From CAYGZQ01 sp964354375 [NCBI: uncultured Planctomycetota bacterium] (lineage in GTDB: Bacteria > JAJVIF01 > JAPKYR01), in assembly GCA_964354375.1 (NCBI GenBank), contig CAYGZQ010000018.1:18046-58316 (forward strand): 40,271 bases of DNA. Reading direction: 5' to 3'. The notes below the pieces were generated by a model. The model worked only from the letters and a program-made list of their open reading frames with translations. It had not been told where the DNA came from and ran no database searches. Within the stretch, counting starts at the first letter, position 1. Every line of letters starts with the position of its first letter. Shown here piece by piece: positions 32,342 to 40,095 of this stretch. A program made the translations under genes and the position numbers.

Positions 32342-32572
32342 ATGGCCAACAAAGACAACGCGCAACCCGATAATGTCCCTGGGAAGTACTATGTGGACGA
32401 CCAATGCATCGATTGCGACGTCTGCAGGCAGACCGCCCCGGACAATTTCGGGCACAACGAGGACGAGGGTCATGCCTACGTCCTGAAGCAGCCTGATAAC
32501 CCGGACGAGGAGGGGCTGTGCAAGGAGGCGCAGGAATCGTGCCCGGTCGAGGCGATCGGTGACGACGGATAG
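32342..32572 (+). CDS. single-cluster [4Fe-4S] ferredoxin
   Basis: The protein has 76 residues and is a small acidic electron carrier. Cluster ligands are CIDCDVC (three Cys, near residues 20-26) and the distant SCPVEAI Cys, as in ferredoxins that hold one [4Fe-4S] cluster (Thermotoga or Desulfovibrio type). The usual fourth Cys of the first motif is replaced (CRQTAP), consistent with one cluster only. AAGGAGG lies 11 bases and GAGG 1 base upstream of the ATG at 32342; the upstream extension of the frame is not coding. It has its own promoter and a strong terminator, so it is a single-gene unit. Confidence 0.92.
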   Translation: MANKDNAQPDNVPGKYYVDDQCIDCDVCRQTAPDNFGHNEDEGHAYVLKQPDNPDEEGLCKEAQESCPVEAIGDDG

Positions 32573-32603
32573 GAAGCGTCCGGCAATGTGAGGCAATTGC
32601 ATC

Positions 32604-32626
32604 GGTCCCCTGGCGGGGACCTTTTT
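32604..32626 (+). terminator. intrinsic terminator of the ferredoxin gene
   Basis: GGTCCCC-TGGC-GGGGACC is a perfect 7-bp stem followed by TTTTTGTT, 31 bases past the ferredoxin stop. Confidence 0.92.
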
Positions 32627-32691
32627 GTTGCCCGGATTCGTCCCCGGCGCGGGCGGTGACTGCGGTTCCCTCCCGGGCGCGTGTTCGAAAA

Positions 32692-32780
32692 TTAGGGAAC
32701 CCCCGTCTGGCGACGGGGGTTTTTCAGGAGGTAGTGCAGGGAAAGGCCTAAGTTAGTTGGGGTCGTACAGAATCAGCCCC
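32692..32780 (-). ncRNA. putative small RNA gene, copy B of a twin pair
   Basis: The predicted transcript is about 85-90 bases. On the minus strand it begins just after TTGACA-N17-TATAAG. Its 5' end folds (GGGG...CCCC, 32780-32759). The core (about 32750-32725) contains TTAGGCCTTTCCC, TGCA and CTACCTCCT and is identical to copy A. A terminator stem follows, CCCCCGTC-GCCA-GACGGGGG (32719-32700), whose T-tract on this strand is poor (TTCCCTAATTTT), although the opposite strand has TTTTT. The CUACCUCCU stretch is complementary to a Shine-Dalgarno sequence, so pairing with mRNA start regions is a reasonable guess. No reading frame of note. Confidence 0.65.
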
Positions 32781-32786
32781 ATGTGG

Positions 32787-32815
32787 CTTATACACCATTT
32801 TCTCAGTGATGTCAA
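32787..32815 (-). promoter_or_regulatory. promoter of small RNA copy B
   Basis: TTGACA (32815-32810), a 17-base spacer and TATAAG (32792-32787). The spacer ends GGTG before the -10 box, as in copy A. Confidence 0.75.
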
Positions 32816-32904
32816 GACCGACCGAAGTATGCGCAGACTTACCCCGAAAACCTCGTGAGATGCGGGTCCGAGCGATTCTTCAGCGACATTCCCGCGGCGT
32901 ACCG

Positions 32905-32935
32905 AAAAAAAAGTCCCCCCGTCTGGCGACGGGGG
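32905..32935 (-). terminator. intrinsic terminator of small RNA copy A
   Basis: CCCCCGTC-GCCA-GACGGGGG stem, then GAC and T8 on the minus strand. Confidence 0.85.
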
Positions 32936-33000
32936 TTATAGGAGGTAGTGCAGGGAAAGGCCTAAATTAATGAAACTTATCGGAACACTATCGGTTCCAA
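32905..33000 (-). ncRNA. putative small RNA gene, copy A of a twin pair
   Basis: The predicted transcript is about 96 bases. It starts after TTGACA-N17-TATAAA. A 5' hairpin (GGAAC...GTTCC) has a sequence different from that of copy B. The conserved core (about 32971-32940) holds TTAGGCCTTTCCC, TGCA and CTACCTCCT. The terminator stem (32935-32915) is the same as copy B's and is followed by eight T residues (complement of 32912-32905), a textbook intrinsic terminator. Promoter, core and terminator are kept while the 5' part has diverged, as expected for a functional RNA family. I cannot assign it to a known family. Confidence 0.8.
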
Positions 33001-33005
33001 AGAAA

Positions 33006-33034
33006 TTTATACACCAGAGACGTGGAGTTGTCAA
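33006..33034 (-). promoter_or_regulatory. promoter of small RNA copy A
   Basis: TTGACA (33034-33029), a 17-base spacer and TATAAA (33011-33006). Both boxes are at or within one base of the sigma70 consensus, the best promoter in the window. Confidence 0.85.
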
Positions 33035-33115
33035 GGCCACGCCGGATGAAACTTGAGTGAGCATCATCAGGCTGGTCTGCTCACCGGGTTTCGGTCGTAC
33101 GAGCCGAAAGGGGTC

Positions 33116-33232
33116 GTTGAAAAAGTCTCCTTGTGGGGCAGGCTTTCCAGCCTGCCGCCTCTGGATGTCCCATGAATGGCAGGCTGGAAAGCCTGCCCCA
33201 CATGCGGATTATGGCTCTTGGACTTTTTCAAC
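33116..33232. mobile_element. MITE-like element with nested inverted repeats
   Basis: Outer ends GTTGAAAAAGTC (33116-33127) and GACTTTTTCAAC (33221-33232) are perfect 12-bp inverted repeats. Inside, a 24-base arm (33133-33156) is perfectly complementary to 33178-33201; each arm is itself a hairpin with core GCAGGC...GCCTGC. The same 24 bases stand alone at 28110-28133. It has no coding capacity. It lies just past the tetR stop, where it could also stop transcription. Confidence 0.75.
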
Positions 33233-33252
33233 AGCCCCCGGAAGGGAGCATG

Positions 33253-33918
33253 TCAACCCTGGGATTTTCTTGACGGGGTCGTCCGCTCCGGCTGTACGTT
33301 GGCATTTCCCGGACGGATTCCGTCGAAGAGAACGCGCTTTGTCACCGCCAGCAGAGCATCTACGCTCACGCCGCGCTGTCCGTACAGGAAATGACTCACT
33401 GTCGAGTGGACATACGATCGCAGAAGAAGCGCGAGAAACTCAGGATCGAGGCCGGGGTCAACGACGCCGTCGCTGATGGCTTTACGGAAGATGTCGGAGA
33501 GAATCTCGAGGTAGCGGACGGTCCCCTTGTAGATGTACTCGCCGACCTCAGTGCGGACGCCCCATTCCACCCCGCGCGCCTCGGCCACGTAAATGCGGAA
33601 GAAATCCTGGTTGTCGACATAGATGTGCACCAGGGATTCGAGGGCGGACGAGATTTTCTCCCGTGAGGAGAGGCCTGTTTCATCCCTGATCCGCTCCACC
33701 TCGCCGAGAACGTGCTCAATGTGATACTCGAATATGGTCGCCAGGATTTCCTCTTTGTTCTTGAAGAAGGAATAAAGGCTGCCGACCGCGAACTCGCTTG
33801 CCTTGGCGATCTCCGCCATCGACGTGCCGAGGAAGCCGTTCTCCGCGAAAAGCGTCTGCGCCTTATCCAGGATGTACTTCCGCCTTTCCTCTCTCTCTCG
33901 TTCTCGGCGTGACGGCAT
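33253..33918 (-). CDS. TetR/AcrR-family transcriptional regulator
   Basis: The protein has 221 residues. The N-terminal helix-turn-helix (about 14-58) has the TetR pattern: ILDKAQTLFAENGFLGTSM, AEIAKASEFAVGSLYSFFKNKEEI. The rest is an all-helical ligand domain with no recognisable effector. The ATG at 33918 has GAGGTG about 8 bases upstream; a GTG three codons earlier is in frame. A palindrome (33933-33956) overlaps its predicted -10 box, so it probably represses itself. No obvious target operon is adjacent; it lies back to back with the MarR gene's 3' end. Confidence 0.93.
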   Translation of the reverse strand: MPSRREREREERRKYILDKAQTLFAENGFLGTSMAEIAKASEFAVGSLYSFFKNKEEILATIFEYHIEHVLGEVERIRDETGLSSREKISSALESLVHIYVDNQDFFRIYVAEARGVEWGVRTEVGEYIYKGTVRYLEILSDIFRKAISDGVVDPGLDPEFLALLLRSYVHSTVSHFLYGQRGVSVDALLAVTKRVLFDGIRPGNANVQPERTTPSRKSQG

Positions 33919-33932
33919 TCGACTCACCTCGG

Positions 33933-33975
33933 AGGGTTCCCTAATCAGTAAACCCTAACATCATCCATAAGGCAA
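33933..33975 (-). promoter_or_regulatory. tetR promoter with candidate operator
   Basis: On the minus strand TTGCCT (33975-33970), a 17-base spacer and TTTACT (33952-33947). The inverted repeat AGGGTT-N12-AACCCT (33933-33956) covers the -10 box, a layout expected for autorepression. Confidence 0.5.
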
Positions 33976-34029
33976 GAGCATGTAAATCCGGCACCCCGCG
34001 GCGCGGGTGATCCCCAACGCTGAAGCTCC

Positions 34030-34055
34030 AAAACCGGGCAAGCCAACCGGGTTTT
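34030..34055 (-). terminator. probable terminator of the marR-like gene
   Basis: AAAACCCGG and CCCGGTTTT on the minus strand form a hairpin with one bulge, directly past the stop at 34062, followed by a short T-run (TTTT). Confidence 0.5.
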
Positions 34056-34061
34056 CGGCGT

Positions 34062-34511
34062 TCAGTTGGCTCGGGAGTGCATATTTATGATTAAATGAGC
34101 CAGCGTGTTGTTCGCCTGAACGAGAGAGGATCGGTCGATTCCCTGCGACATCCGCTGAAACACTTTCCGATGGATGCCATCGAGCACTTCGGCTTTCTGC
34201 CTGCCGTTCTTGGTCAGGTAGAGATGGACCTGTCGCCTGTCCTTGGTTCCACGCTCCCGCCGAATCCAGCCCTTTTCCTCGAGACGGTTGGCAATCACCG
34301 TGATCGTCGGCGCTTTCATGTGGATCAGCCTCGCCAGCTCCGATAGCGTCTGCCCTTCTCTGTCCAGAAGCGGGATGAGGATTATGCCGGCGGACGGATG
34401 AACGTCGGTTATGCCCTCGCTCTCCATCAGCTCGTGCAGCTGATCCTCCAGCAGCCGGCTGAGCTTGTGGAGCGAGACCGATAGGTCATACATGATTTTC
34501 TGTGGGGACAT
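34062..34511 (-). CDS. MarR-family transcriptional regulator
   Basis: The protein has 149 residues, the usual MarR length. The winged helix is clear: TLSELARLIHMKAPTITVIANRLEEKGWI as helices 3-4, then the wing RRERGTKDRRQVHLYLTKNG with its DxR motif. The dimerisation helices lie at the two ends. I chose the ATG at 34511 because GGGAG lies 6 bases upstream; the reading frame extends 33 codons further but that part is not MarR-like. It is divergent from dxr, with 160 bases between. The ligand and the regulon are unknown. Confidence 0.93.
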   Translation of the reverse strand: MSPQKIMYDLSVSLHKLSRLLEDQLHELMESEGITDVHPSAGIILIPLLDREGQTLSELARLIHMKAPTITVIANRLEEKGWIRRERGTKDRRQVHLYLTKNGRQKAEVLDGIHRKVFQRMSQGIDRSSLVQANNTLAHLIINMHSRAN

Positions 34512-34681
34512 ACGGGACTCCCTGCAATCTGTACGGGATTTCGAGTGATAGTAGCCGTCCCGAGTCGAAAAATCAACCTCCGCCGAGAGCCGCCCCCAGC
34601 TGCTCGGCATGACATTTCCAGCGGCCTTGTGATACCATCGACCTTCCGGGGCGCGTCAATGATGCGTCCCTCGTGGCAGAG

Positions 34682-35866
34682 ATGAAAACGATCTCCGTAC
34701 TCGGCTCAACTGGATCGATCGGGACACAAGCGCTCGAAGTGGTTGAGAGAAACCCCGACCGTCTGCGGGTTGCAGCGCTTGCCGCCGGCTCCAGGGTCGA
34801 GCTCCTCGCCGATCAGGTTCGGAGATTTCACCCCCAGATCGTGTCGGTGAAAGGTCCCCGGGAGGAGGAGTCTCTGACGGCTCTTCTCAAGGGAACTCCC
34901 GATCGCCCGAAGATAGTCCATGGGCCGGACGGGATCAGACAGGCGGCTCTTCATCAGGATGTCACGTCCGTTCTGAACGGGCTTGTCGGGTCGGTGGGAT
35001 TGAGTCCGACATTGGCCGCGCTTCGCTCGGATCGGGAAGTGCTCCTGGCGAACAAGGAGAGCATGGTCATGGCGGGGGAGCTGATCCGCCGGCTTCTGAA
35101 GGAGGGGAAGGGGCCGCTGGTCCCGGTCGACAGCGAGCATTCGGCAATCTACCAATGTCTTGGCGGGAGGCTCGATCATCCCGGCATTTCCAGAATCATC
35201 CTGACCGCATCCGGAGGTCCGTTCAGGGATCGGCGGATTGAGGATTTCGAGGACCTCACCGTGATCGAGGCTTTGGCGCATCCCACATGGAAGATGGGTC
35301 CGAAAATCACAATCGACTCGGCAACCCTCATGAACAAGGGGCTGGAGATTATCGAGGCGCATCACCTTTTCGGCCTGCCCCCCGAGAGAATCGACGTTGT
35401 CATTCATCCCGCGAGCATTGTCCATTCGCTGGTGGAATTCCTGGACGGCAGCGTGATGGCGCAGTTGAGCCATCCTACGATGGAGGTGCCGATCCAGTAC
35501 GCGCTTCTCGGCGGAGAGCGTCGGGAAACCCGGGTTCGTCCTCTCGATCTGGCCGAAATGGGGAAACTTGAGTTTTACCCGCCGGACTCGAAGCGATTCC
35601 CCGCGCTTGACCTGGCGCGTCGGGCGCTGAAGATGGGGGGGACGGCTCCGGCGGTGCTGAACGGCGCGAACGAGGAAGCGGTGAGGCTCTTCTTGGAGGA
35701 CAAGATCCGTTTTCCGATGATAGTAAGGCTGGTTGAGGAAGCGCTGGATGCCCACGATGTGGGAGAGGCGAGCGAGGAAGCAGTGATTAAAGCCGATAGA
35801 TGGGCGCGCGAGAGGGTTCGTGGAAGCGCGATCGGGATTATTCCGGGCGGTCGAGAGGGCATCTAA
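34682..35866 (+). CDS. dxr: 1-deoxy-D-xylulose 5-phosphate reductoisomerase
   Basis: The enzyme has 394 residues and converts DXP to MEP with NADPH, the committed step of isoprenoid synthesis. It has the NADPH motif VLGSTGSIGTQAL (about 5-17), LLANKESMVMAG, the metal and substrate site DSEHSAIYQCL, TASGGPFR, and HPTWKMGPKITIDSATLMNKGLE (two parts), all canonical. The ATG at 34682 matches the usual MK-x-I-x-VLGSTGSIG start; a GTG at 34673 is in frame, and neither has a strong ribosome binding site. The dxr-rseP order is widespread, although uppS and cdsA, which often come before dxr, are missing here. Confidence 0.97.
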   Translation: MKTISVLGSTGSIGTQALEVVERNPDRLRVAALAAGSRVELLADQVRRFHPQIVSVKGPREEESLTALLKGTPDRPKIVHGPDGIRQAALHQDVTSVLNGLVGSVGLSPTLAALRSDREVLLANKESMVMAGELIRRLLKEGKGPLVPVDSEHSAIYQCLGGRLDHPGISRIILTASGGPFRDRRIEDFEDLTVIEALAHPTWKMGPKITIDSATLMNKGLEIIEAHHLFGLPPERIDVVIHPASIVHSLVEFLDGSVMAQLSHPTMEVPIQYALLGGERRETRVRPLDLAEMGKLEFYPPDSKRFPALDLARRALKMGGTAPAVLNGANEEAVRLFLEDKIRFPMIVRLVEEALDAHDVGEASEEAVIKADRWARERVRGSAIGIIPGGREGI

Positions 35867-35890
35867 GAGGTTGGGCTGGCTTTCGTGGGG

Positions 35891-35896
35891 TATAAT
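35891..35896 (+). promoter_or_regulatory. -10 box upstream of rseP
   Basis: A perfect TATAAT lies 41 bases before the start at 35938, in the gap after dxr. No good -35 box is seen at the right distance, so an activator might be needed, or rseP is mostly read through from dxr. Confidence 0.4.
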
Positions 35897-35937
35897 AACG
35901 TTCAGGAAATCCCGGTCAGGGGATAAGCAGGAAACAA

Positions 35938-37833
35938 GTGGATTTTGCGGCCTACATCCTGGGACTGTTACACGGAGCGCTGAATGTAGCCGAGGTAGTG
36001 CTCATATTCAGCATTCTCGTAATAGGGCATGAGTATGGGCATTTCCTGGTGGCCAAAGCCTTCAGGATGCGAATAGACGAATTCGCGATCGGGTTCGGCA
36101 AGCGTCTTCTCTCCTGGAGGCGCGGAGAGACCGTTTACTCCGTCAACCTCATACCCGTCGGCGGGTACAACAAGATATACGGGATGGAAGTGATCGATCC
36201 CGAGGAAGAGGCCAGGAAAGCTGCGGAAGCCAGGTCCAAGGGGACGAAGATTGCCCTACCGGATTCCTCGATTGCGCCGAGGGACGATCCTCGCGCATTT
36301 GTCAACAGGCCCGTGTATCAGCGATTCTTCGTCGTGCTTGCGGGTTCCATCGCCAACATTCTGATCGCCGTTCTGGTTGTTTTTCTGATGGGCATAACGA
36401 TCGGGTTCCCTGCCGCCGAACTGGGCGGCGTGATACCCGGGGGCCCCGCGGATGGATCGGGTCTCATGGCGGGGGACGTGATCACAGACCTCGACGGCGT
36501 GCGGCTTGCGTCCACCGCCGACCTTCACCAGGCGGTGGCGTTGTCGGACGGTCGCGCGCTCCATCTGAGAGGCACTCGAGGGAAGCAGGTTTTTTCCGCG
36601 ACGGTCATCCCCCAGCCGATCCGTCTCGTCGACAGCCATTTCTGCAGACTGGGTTTTGTGTATCTGAACGACGGAACTGTGCTCTACATTATCCCGTCTT
36701 CTCCCGCTGAGCGCAGCGGGCTGATCCCGGGCGACATCATTATTTCCGTGGACGGCCTGAGGTTTCCGTCGCACCGTCTCGAGATCGAAAACGGCAGCGG
36801 AATGCTCAGGCTCAGGCTTTACCGTGGATACCAGAAAGTGAACGGTTTCGTCGACTACTTCGACGATGAGATCATACGGGACAGCTACTCGCCGTTCGGC
36901 TATTTCTACGATGGCGAACTTGTAGTCACCCGCGTGATACCGGGTGGCATCGCGGACGAAGCGGGTCTGAAGGCCGGCGACAGGATTCTCGGCGGCGGGA
37001 TGGAGACCTGGACAAGCACGGTGGCCGATGAGCCGGCCCAGGCGCCCAAGGTGACGACACTCGAGTATGAAAGGTCCGGTAAAATCCGTCACGCAAGACT
37101 CGCGCCCGACCCGCCGTTCTCCCGGATCCAGGTTTACATGGATGACGCGGCGGATCCGGTTCTGGTGAGGCTCCCTTACGATCACAGGCTCTACCAGAGC
37201 GGCCTCAGGCCGGGCGACAGGATACTGTCGATCGCAGGAGTCCCGACCCCGAACGGGATATCGGCATTCCTGGAGTTCGAACGCCACATCGGCAAGAGGG
37301 TGAGCCTGGTGGCCATGTCCGGAGGGGAGGAGCGCGTCTTTGTCGTGCCGATACCCTCGGAAAAGGACACGGACGGCTTGAACGCCTTCTTCGGAGGGCT
37401 CAGGTTCGAGACTAAGTACTTCCGTGCCAATCCTCTGAGCAGCGTGGTCACGGGTCTGAAGAAGACTAAAGAGGTAACCGGGTTCATATTCGTGACGATA
37501 CGGATGCTCACGACCGGGCAGGTGTCCGTGGGCGACCTTTCCGGGCCCGTCGGGATCGCAACATTCACCTACGAGGCGGCGTCCAGCGGTCTCGTCGACC
37601 TCATTAACATCATGGTGCTCCTGTCGGTCAACCTGGCGATCTTCAACCTGCTTCCGTTCCCCGCGCTGGACGGCGGACGGCTGCTGTTCATGTTCTTCGA
37701 GTTCATGTTCCGCCGACCCGTCGTCACCGTCCGGATGGAGAACCTGATTCATTTCGCTGGTTTCGCCCTGTTGATGCTCCTGGCTCTGTTTGTAACGTAT
37801 CACGATATCGCCCGACTGATACTGGGCAGATAG
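35938..37833 (+). CDS. rseP: RseP-like site-2 zinc metalloprotease with about four PDZ repeats
   Basis: The protein has 631 residues and cleaves membrane-embedded substrates such as anti-sigma factors. The active site HEYGH is at 31-35 in helix 1, and the third zinc ligand lies in NLLPFPALDGGRLL (about 570-583). Four PDZ-like segments follow one another: about 165-230 (GGVIPGGPADGSGLMAGDVI), 240-300 (IIPSSPAERSGLIPGDIII), 325-390 (RVIPGGIADEAGLKAGDRIL) and 410-480 (LYQSGLRPGDRILSIAG). E. coli RseP is about 450 residues with two. The GTG at 35938 has AGGA 5 bases upstream. The extra PDZ units suggest a wider or differently gated substrate set. Confidence 0.93.
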   Translation: MDFAAYILGLLHGALNVAEVVLIFSILVIGHEYGHFLVAKAFRMRIDEFAIGFGKRLLSWRRGETVYSVNLIPVGGYNKIYGMEVIDPEEEARKAAEARSKGTKIALPDSSIAPRDDPRAFVNRPVYQRFFVVLAGSIANILIAVLVVFLMGITIGFPAAELGGVIPGGPADGSGLMAGDVITDLDGVRLASTADLHQAVALSDGRALHLRGTRGKQVFSATVIPQPIRLVDSHFCRLGFVYLNDGTVLYIIPSSPAERSGLIPGDIIISVDGLRFPSHRLEIENGSGMLRLRLYRGYQKVNGFVDYFDDEIIRDSYSPFGYFYDGELVVTRVIPGGIADEAGLKAGDRILGGGMETWTSTVADEPAQAPKVTTLEYERSGKIRHARLAPDPPFSRIQVYMDDAADPVLVRLPYDHRLYQSGLRPGDRILSIAGVPTPNGISAFLEFERHIGKRVSLVAMSGGEERVFVVPIPSEKDTDGLNAFFGGLRFETKYFRANPLSSVVTGLKKTKEVTGFIFVTIRMLTTGQVSVGDLSGPVGIATFTYEAASSGLVDLINIMVLLSVNLAIFNLLPFPALDGGRLLFMFFEFMFRRPVVTVRMENLIHFAGFALLMLLALFVTYHDIARLILGR

Positions 37834-37866
37834 AAGGCCAACTGCAATCTTGGGAGGATGAAGGGG

Positions 37867-40095
37867 ATGCGTTGCGCAATTCCGGCGGCGGTTCTGCTTC
37901 TATTGACGGCCATAGTGGCGTGCGGGGGAGGGGCGCTCCCGGCCCGCATAAGCCAAATCTCCGGACCCCAGTCGGTCTGCGCATCGACGACCGTCGAGTA
38001 CAAAGTGTCGGCCGGAGACGACCTCGGCGCAATATACCTCTGGACTGTTGCGCCTGTATCTGCGGGGAAAATCGCGGACCCCCATCTTGGAACTGTCATT
38101 TTCACGGCGATAGAGACGCCCTCGGATTTGAACGCCGTCATCCGCGCTACCGTGCAGCCCTCGATCGGTCTGTCCGAAGTCAGGGAGCTTCAGATCACTA
38201 TCAACGCGGCCGGAGTCAACCGGCCTCCTTACGCATCGGCATTCGCCGACCCTGAAAAAATACTCCCCGGGGCCAAAGCGCGTTTCTACAACGACTCGAC
38301 CGATCCCGACTGCTGGGAGGATATCGCCGAATGGGAGTGGGACCTCTCGTACGACCCGAGGGAGGGTTTCGTTCCGACGGATGAAATATGGGAACCCGCG
38401 CTCGAGTTCCCCCTGACCGGGACCTACATGGTGCAATTGCGGGTGACCGACTCGACCGGGAAATCGGACATGCTCGACGAGCCGCTGGTGGTGGAAGTGG
38501 CTGCGGGTCAGGCGCTGCCGGTTGCGGTAGCTGTGGCGCAAGGTTTCGAGCAGACCGTCGGCGATGCAATGCTCTTCGACGGTCGAAATTCGTACGATCC
38601 GGACGGCGGCGCGATCGTCAAGTATGAATGGGACTGGGAGAACGACGGGATATTCGATGATGAGGGTGAGACTTTCGAGCACGCATGGGTCAACCCGGGA
38701 ATCTACACGGTGCACTTCAGGGTTACTGACGATGAGGGCGATACGGATACATTGCCGCGGCCGCTGCGCATTGCCGTCAGAGAGACAGGTTGGGCGCATG
38801 TGAGATCGGATATCGAGGACGCGGAGGGACAGGCCGTGGATGTGTGCGAGTCCGGGGACTTGGCTTATGCAGGGCACTTCAGTTATGACATGACCTGGTT
38901 CGTGCTCGTTGGGACGCTTGACCCGACAGGGGAGGAGGTCTGGGAGCAAACCTGGTGGGACACGGAAACGGGGCATCCCGCGTTCAGCACGGACCTTGCG
39001 ATTGATAATGAGGAGAGAGTTTTCTGCGCGGGATACTTCGCTTTCGGGGAACAAAGGCAGGCATTTGTGATCGAGTATGACGCTTCCGGTGAGTTGCTGA
39101 GGACGCCGACGTGGGAGTCGGGCATGTGCGAGGGTATAGAAATCTGTTCGGAGGGCGGTTCGTATTTCGTTGGGACCTTCTCAGGGACGATGGATTTCGA
39201 TCTGGGCGAGGGTACCGATGAGAGAATCGCACTTGGGGGTACCGATGCATTTTTGGCGAAGCTGGATCCGGAAGGTGGGCTTGTGTGGGCACGGACATGG
39301 GGCGGAGAATCGTGGGACGACTGCACGGACCTTGCAGTCGGCCCGTCAGGGGACATTTTCGTGACGGGGAGCTTTGTAGGCTTGGCCGACCTTAACCCGG
39401 GAGAGGGAGTCGATCCGCACTTCTCCAGCGGCGAATCGGATGTCTACCTGAGCAGGTTCGATCCCTGGGGCAATCTCGTCTGGGCTCGAACCTGGGGAGG
39501 CGATGCGACCGACAAGAGTTCGTCGATCGCGATCGACCAAAACGGCGATGCATACGTGACCGGCTATTTCCAGGGAGCCGTGGATTTCGATCCCGGTGCC
39601 GGGGTGCGCCTGAAAGAGTCGGTCGGCTGGCGGGACGCTTACGTCACCAAGATAGACTCATCCGGCGAATTCGAGTGGGCGAGAACCTGGGGCACGTCCG
39701 GCGAGGATCAATGGAACCAGGGATGCGGCGTTGCGGCGGGACCGGACGGGAAAGTGTATGTCACGGGCGAATTCTACAAGACGGTCGATTTCGATCCCGG
39801 ACCCGGCGGCTGCGAGCGCACATCGAATGGACAGGGGGATGCGTTTCTCAGTGCGTTCGATTCGTCGGGGGATTTCATCTGGGTGACGACATGGGGGGGA
39901 CTGTACTGGGACACGGCAGAGGACGTTGCAGTGGACGAGGAGGGATACTGCTTCGTCACGGGAGGTTTTTCGCATCTGGTCGATTTCGACCTCGGGACCG
40001 GGATCAACGAGCATTGGTCAGCGGGGCTGAGGGACATCTACGTGCTGAAAATCGCCGGTGCCGAATGCGTCTCGCATTTCGGGAATCGGAGATAG
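37867..40095 (+). CDS. lipoprotein with PKD and SBBP (FDPG) repeats
   Basis: The protein has 742 residues. MRCAIPAAVLLLLTAIVAC is a lipoprotein signal with lipobox IVAC. Residues about 25-120 form an Ig-like domain. Two PKD domains follow at about 125-310 (RFYNDSTDPDCWEDIAEWEWDLS and FDGRNSYDPDGGAIVKYEWDWENDG, each broken here by their WxWD motif). From about 325 on come six to seven SBBP repeats (WARTWGG, GD.YVTGYFQGAVDFDPG). These match the second half of the 840-residue lipoprotein at 8916-11438, but without its N-terminal module. I chose the ATG at 37867 with GGGAGG 9 bases upstream; an ATG three codons earlier touches that site. The last 15 or so codons lie in a repeat that recurs downstream. 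Confidence 0.85.
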   Translation: MRCAIPAAVLLLLTAIVACGGGALPARISQISGPQSVCASTTVEYKVSAGDDLGAIYLWTVAPVSAGKIADPHLGTVIFTAIETPSDLNAVIRATVQPSIGLSEVRELQITINAAGVNRPPYASAFADPEKILPGAKARFYNDSTDPDCWEDIAEWEWDLSYDPREGFVPTDEIWEPALEFPLTGTYMVQLRVTDSTGKSDMLDEPLVVEVAAGQALPVAVAVAQGFEQTVGDAMLFDGRNSYDPDGGAIVKYEWDWENDGIFDDEGETFEHAWVNPGIYTVHFRVTDDEGDTDTLPRPLRIAVRETGWAHVRSDIEDAEGQAVDVCESGDLAYAGHFSYDMTWFVLVGTLDPTGEEVWEQTWWDTETGHPAFSTDLAIDNEERVFCAGYFAFGEQRQAFVIEYDASGELLRTPTWESGMCEGIEICSEGGSYFVGTFSGTMDFDLGEGTDERIALGGTDAFLAKLDPEGGLVWARTWGGESWDDCTDLAVGPSGDIFVTGSFVGLADLNPGEGVDPHFSSGESDVYLSRFDPWGNLVWARTWGGDATDKSSSIAIDQNGDAYVTGYFQGAVDFDPGAGVRLKESVGWRDAYVTKIDSSGEFEWARTWGTSGEDQWNQGCGVAAGPDGKVYVTGEFYKTVDFDPGPGGCERTSNGQGDAFLSAFDSSGDFIWVTTWGGLYWDTAEDVAVDEEGYCFVTGGFSHLVDFDLGTGINEHWSAGLRDIYVLKIAGAECVSHFGNRR

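Noticed and set aside
32700-32971. CRISPR array suggested by two equal repeats about 215 bases apart
   Set aside because: Only two repeats, spaced far too widely, and each is embedded in a promoter-to-terminator unit; no cas genes.
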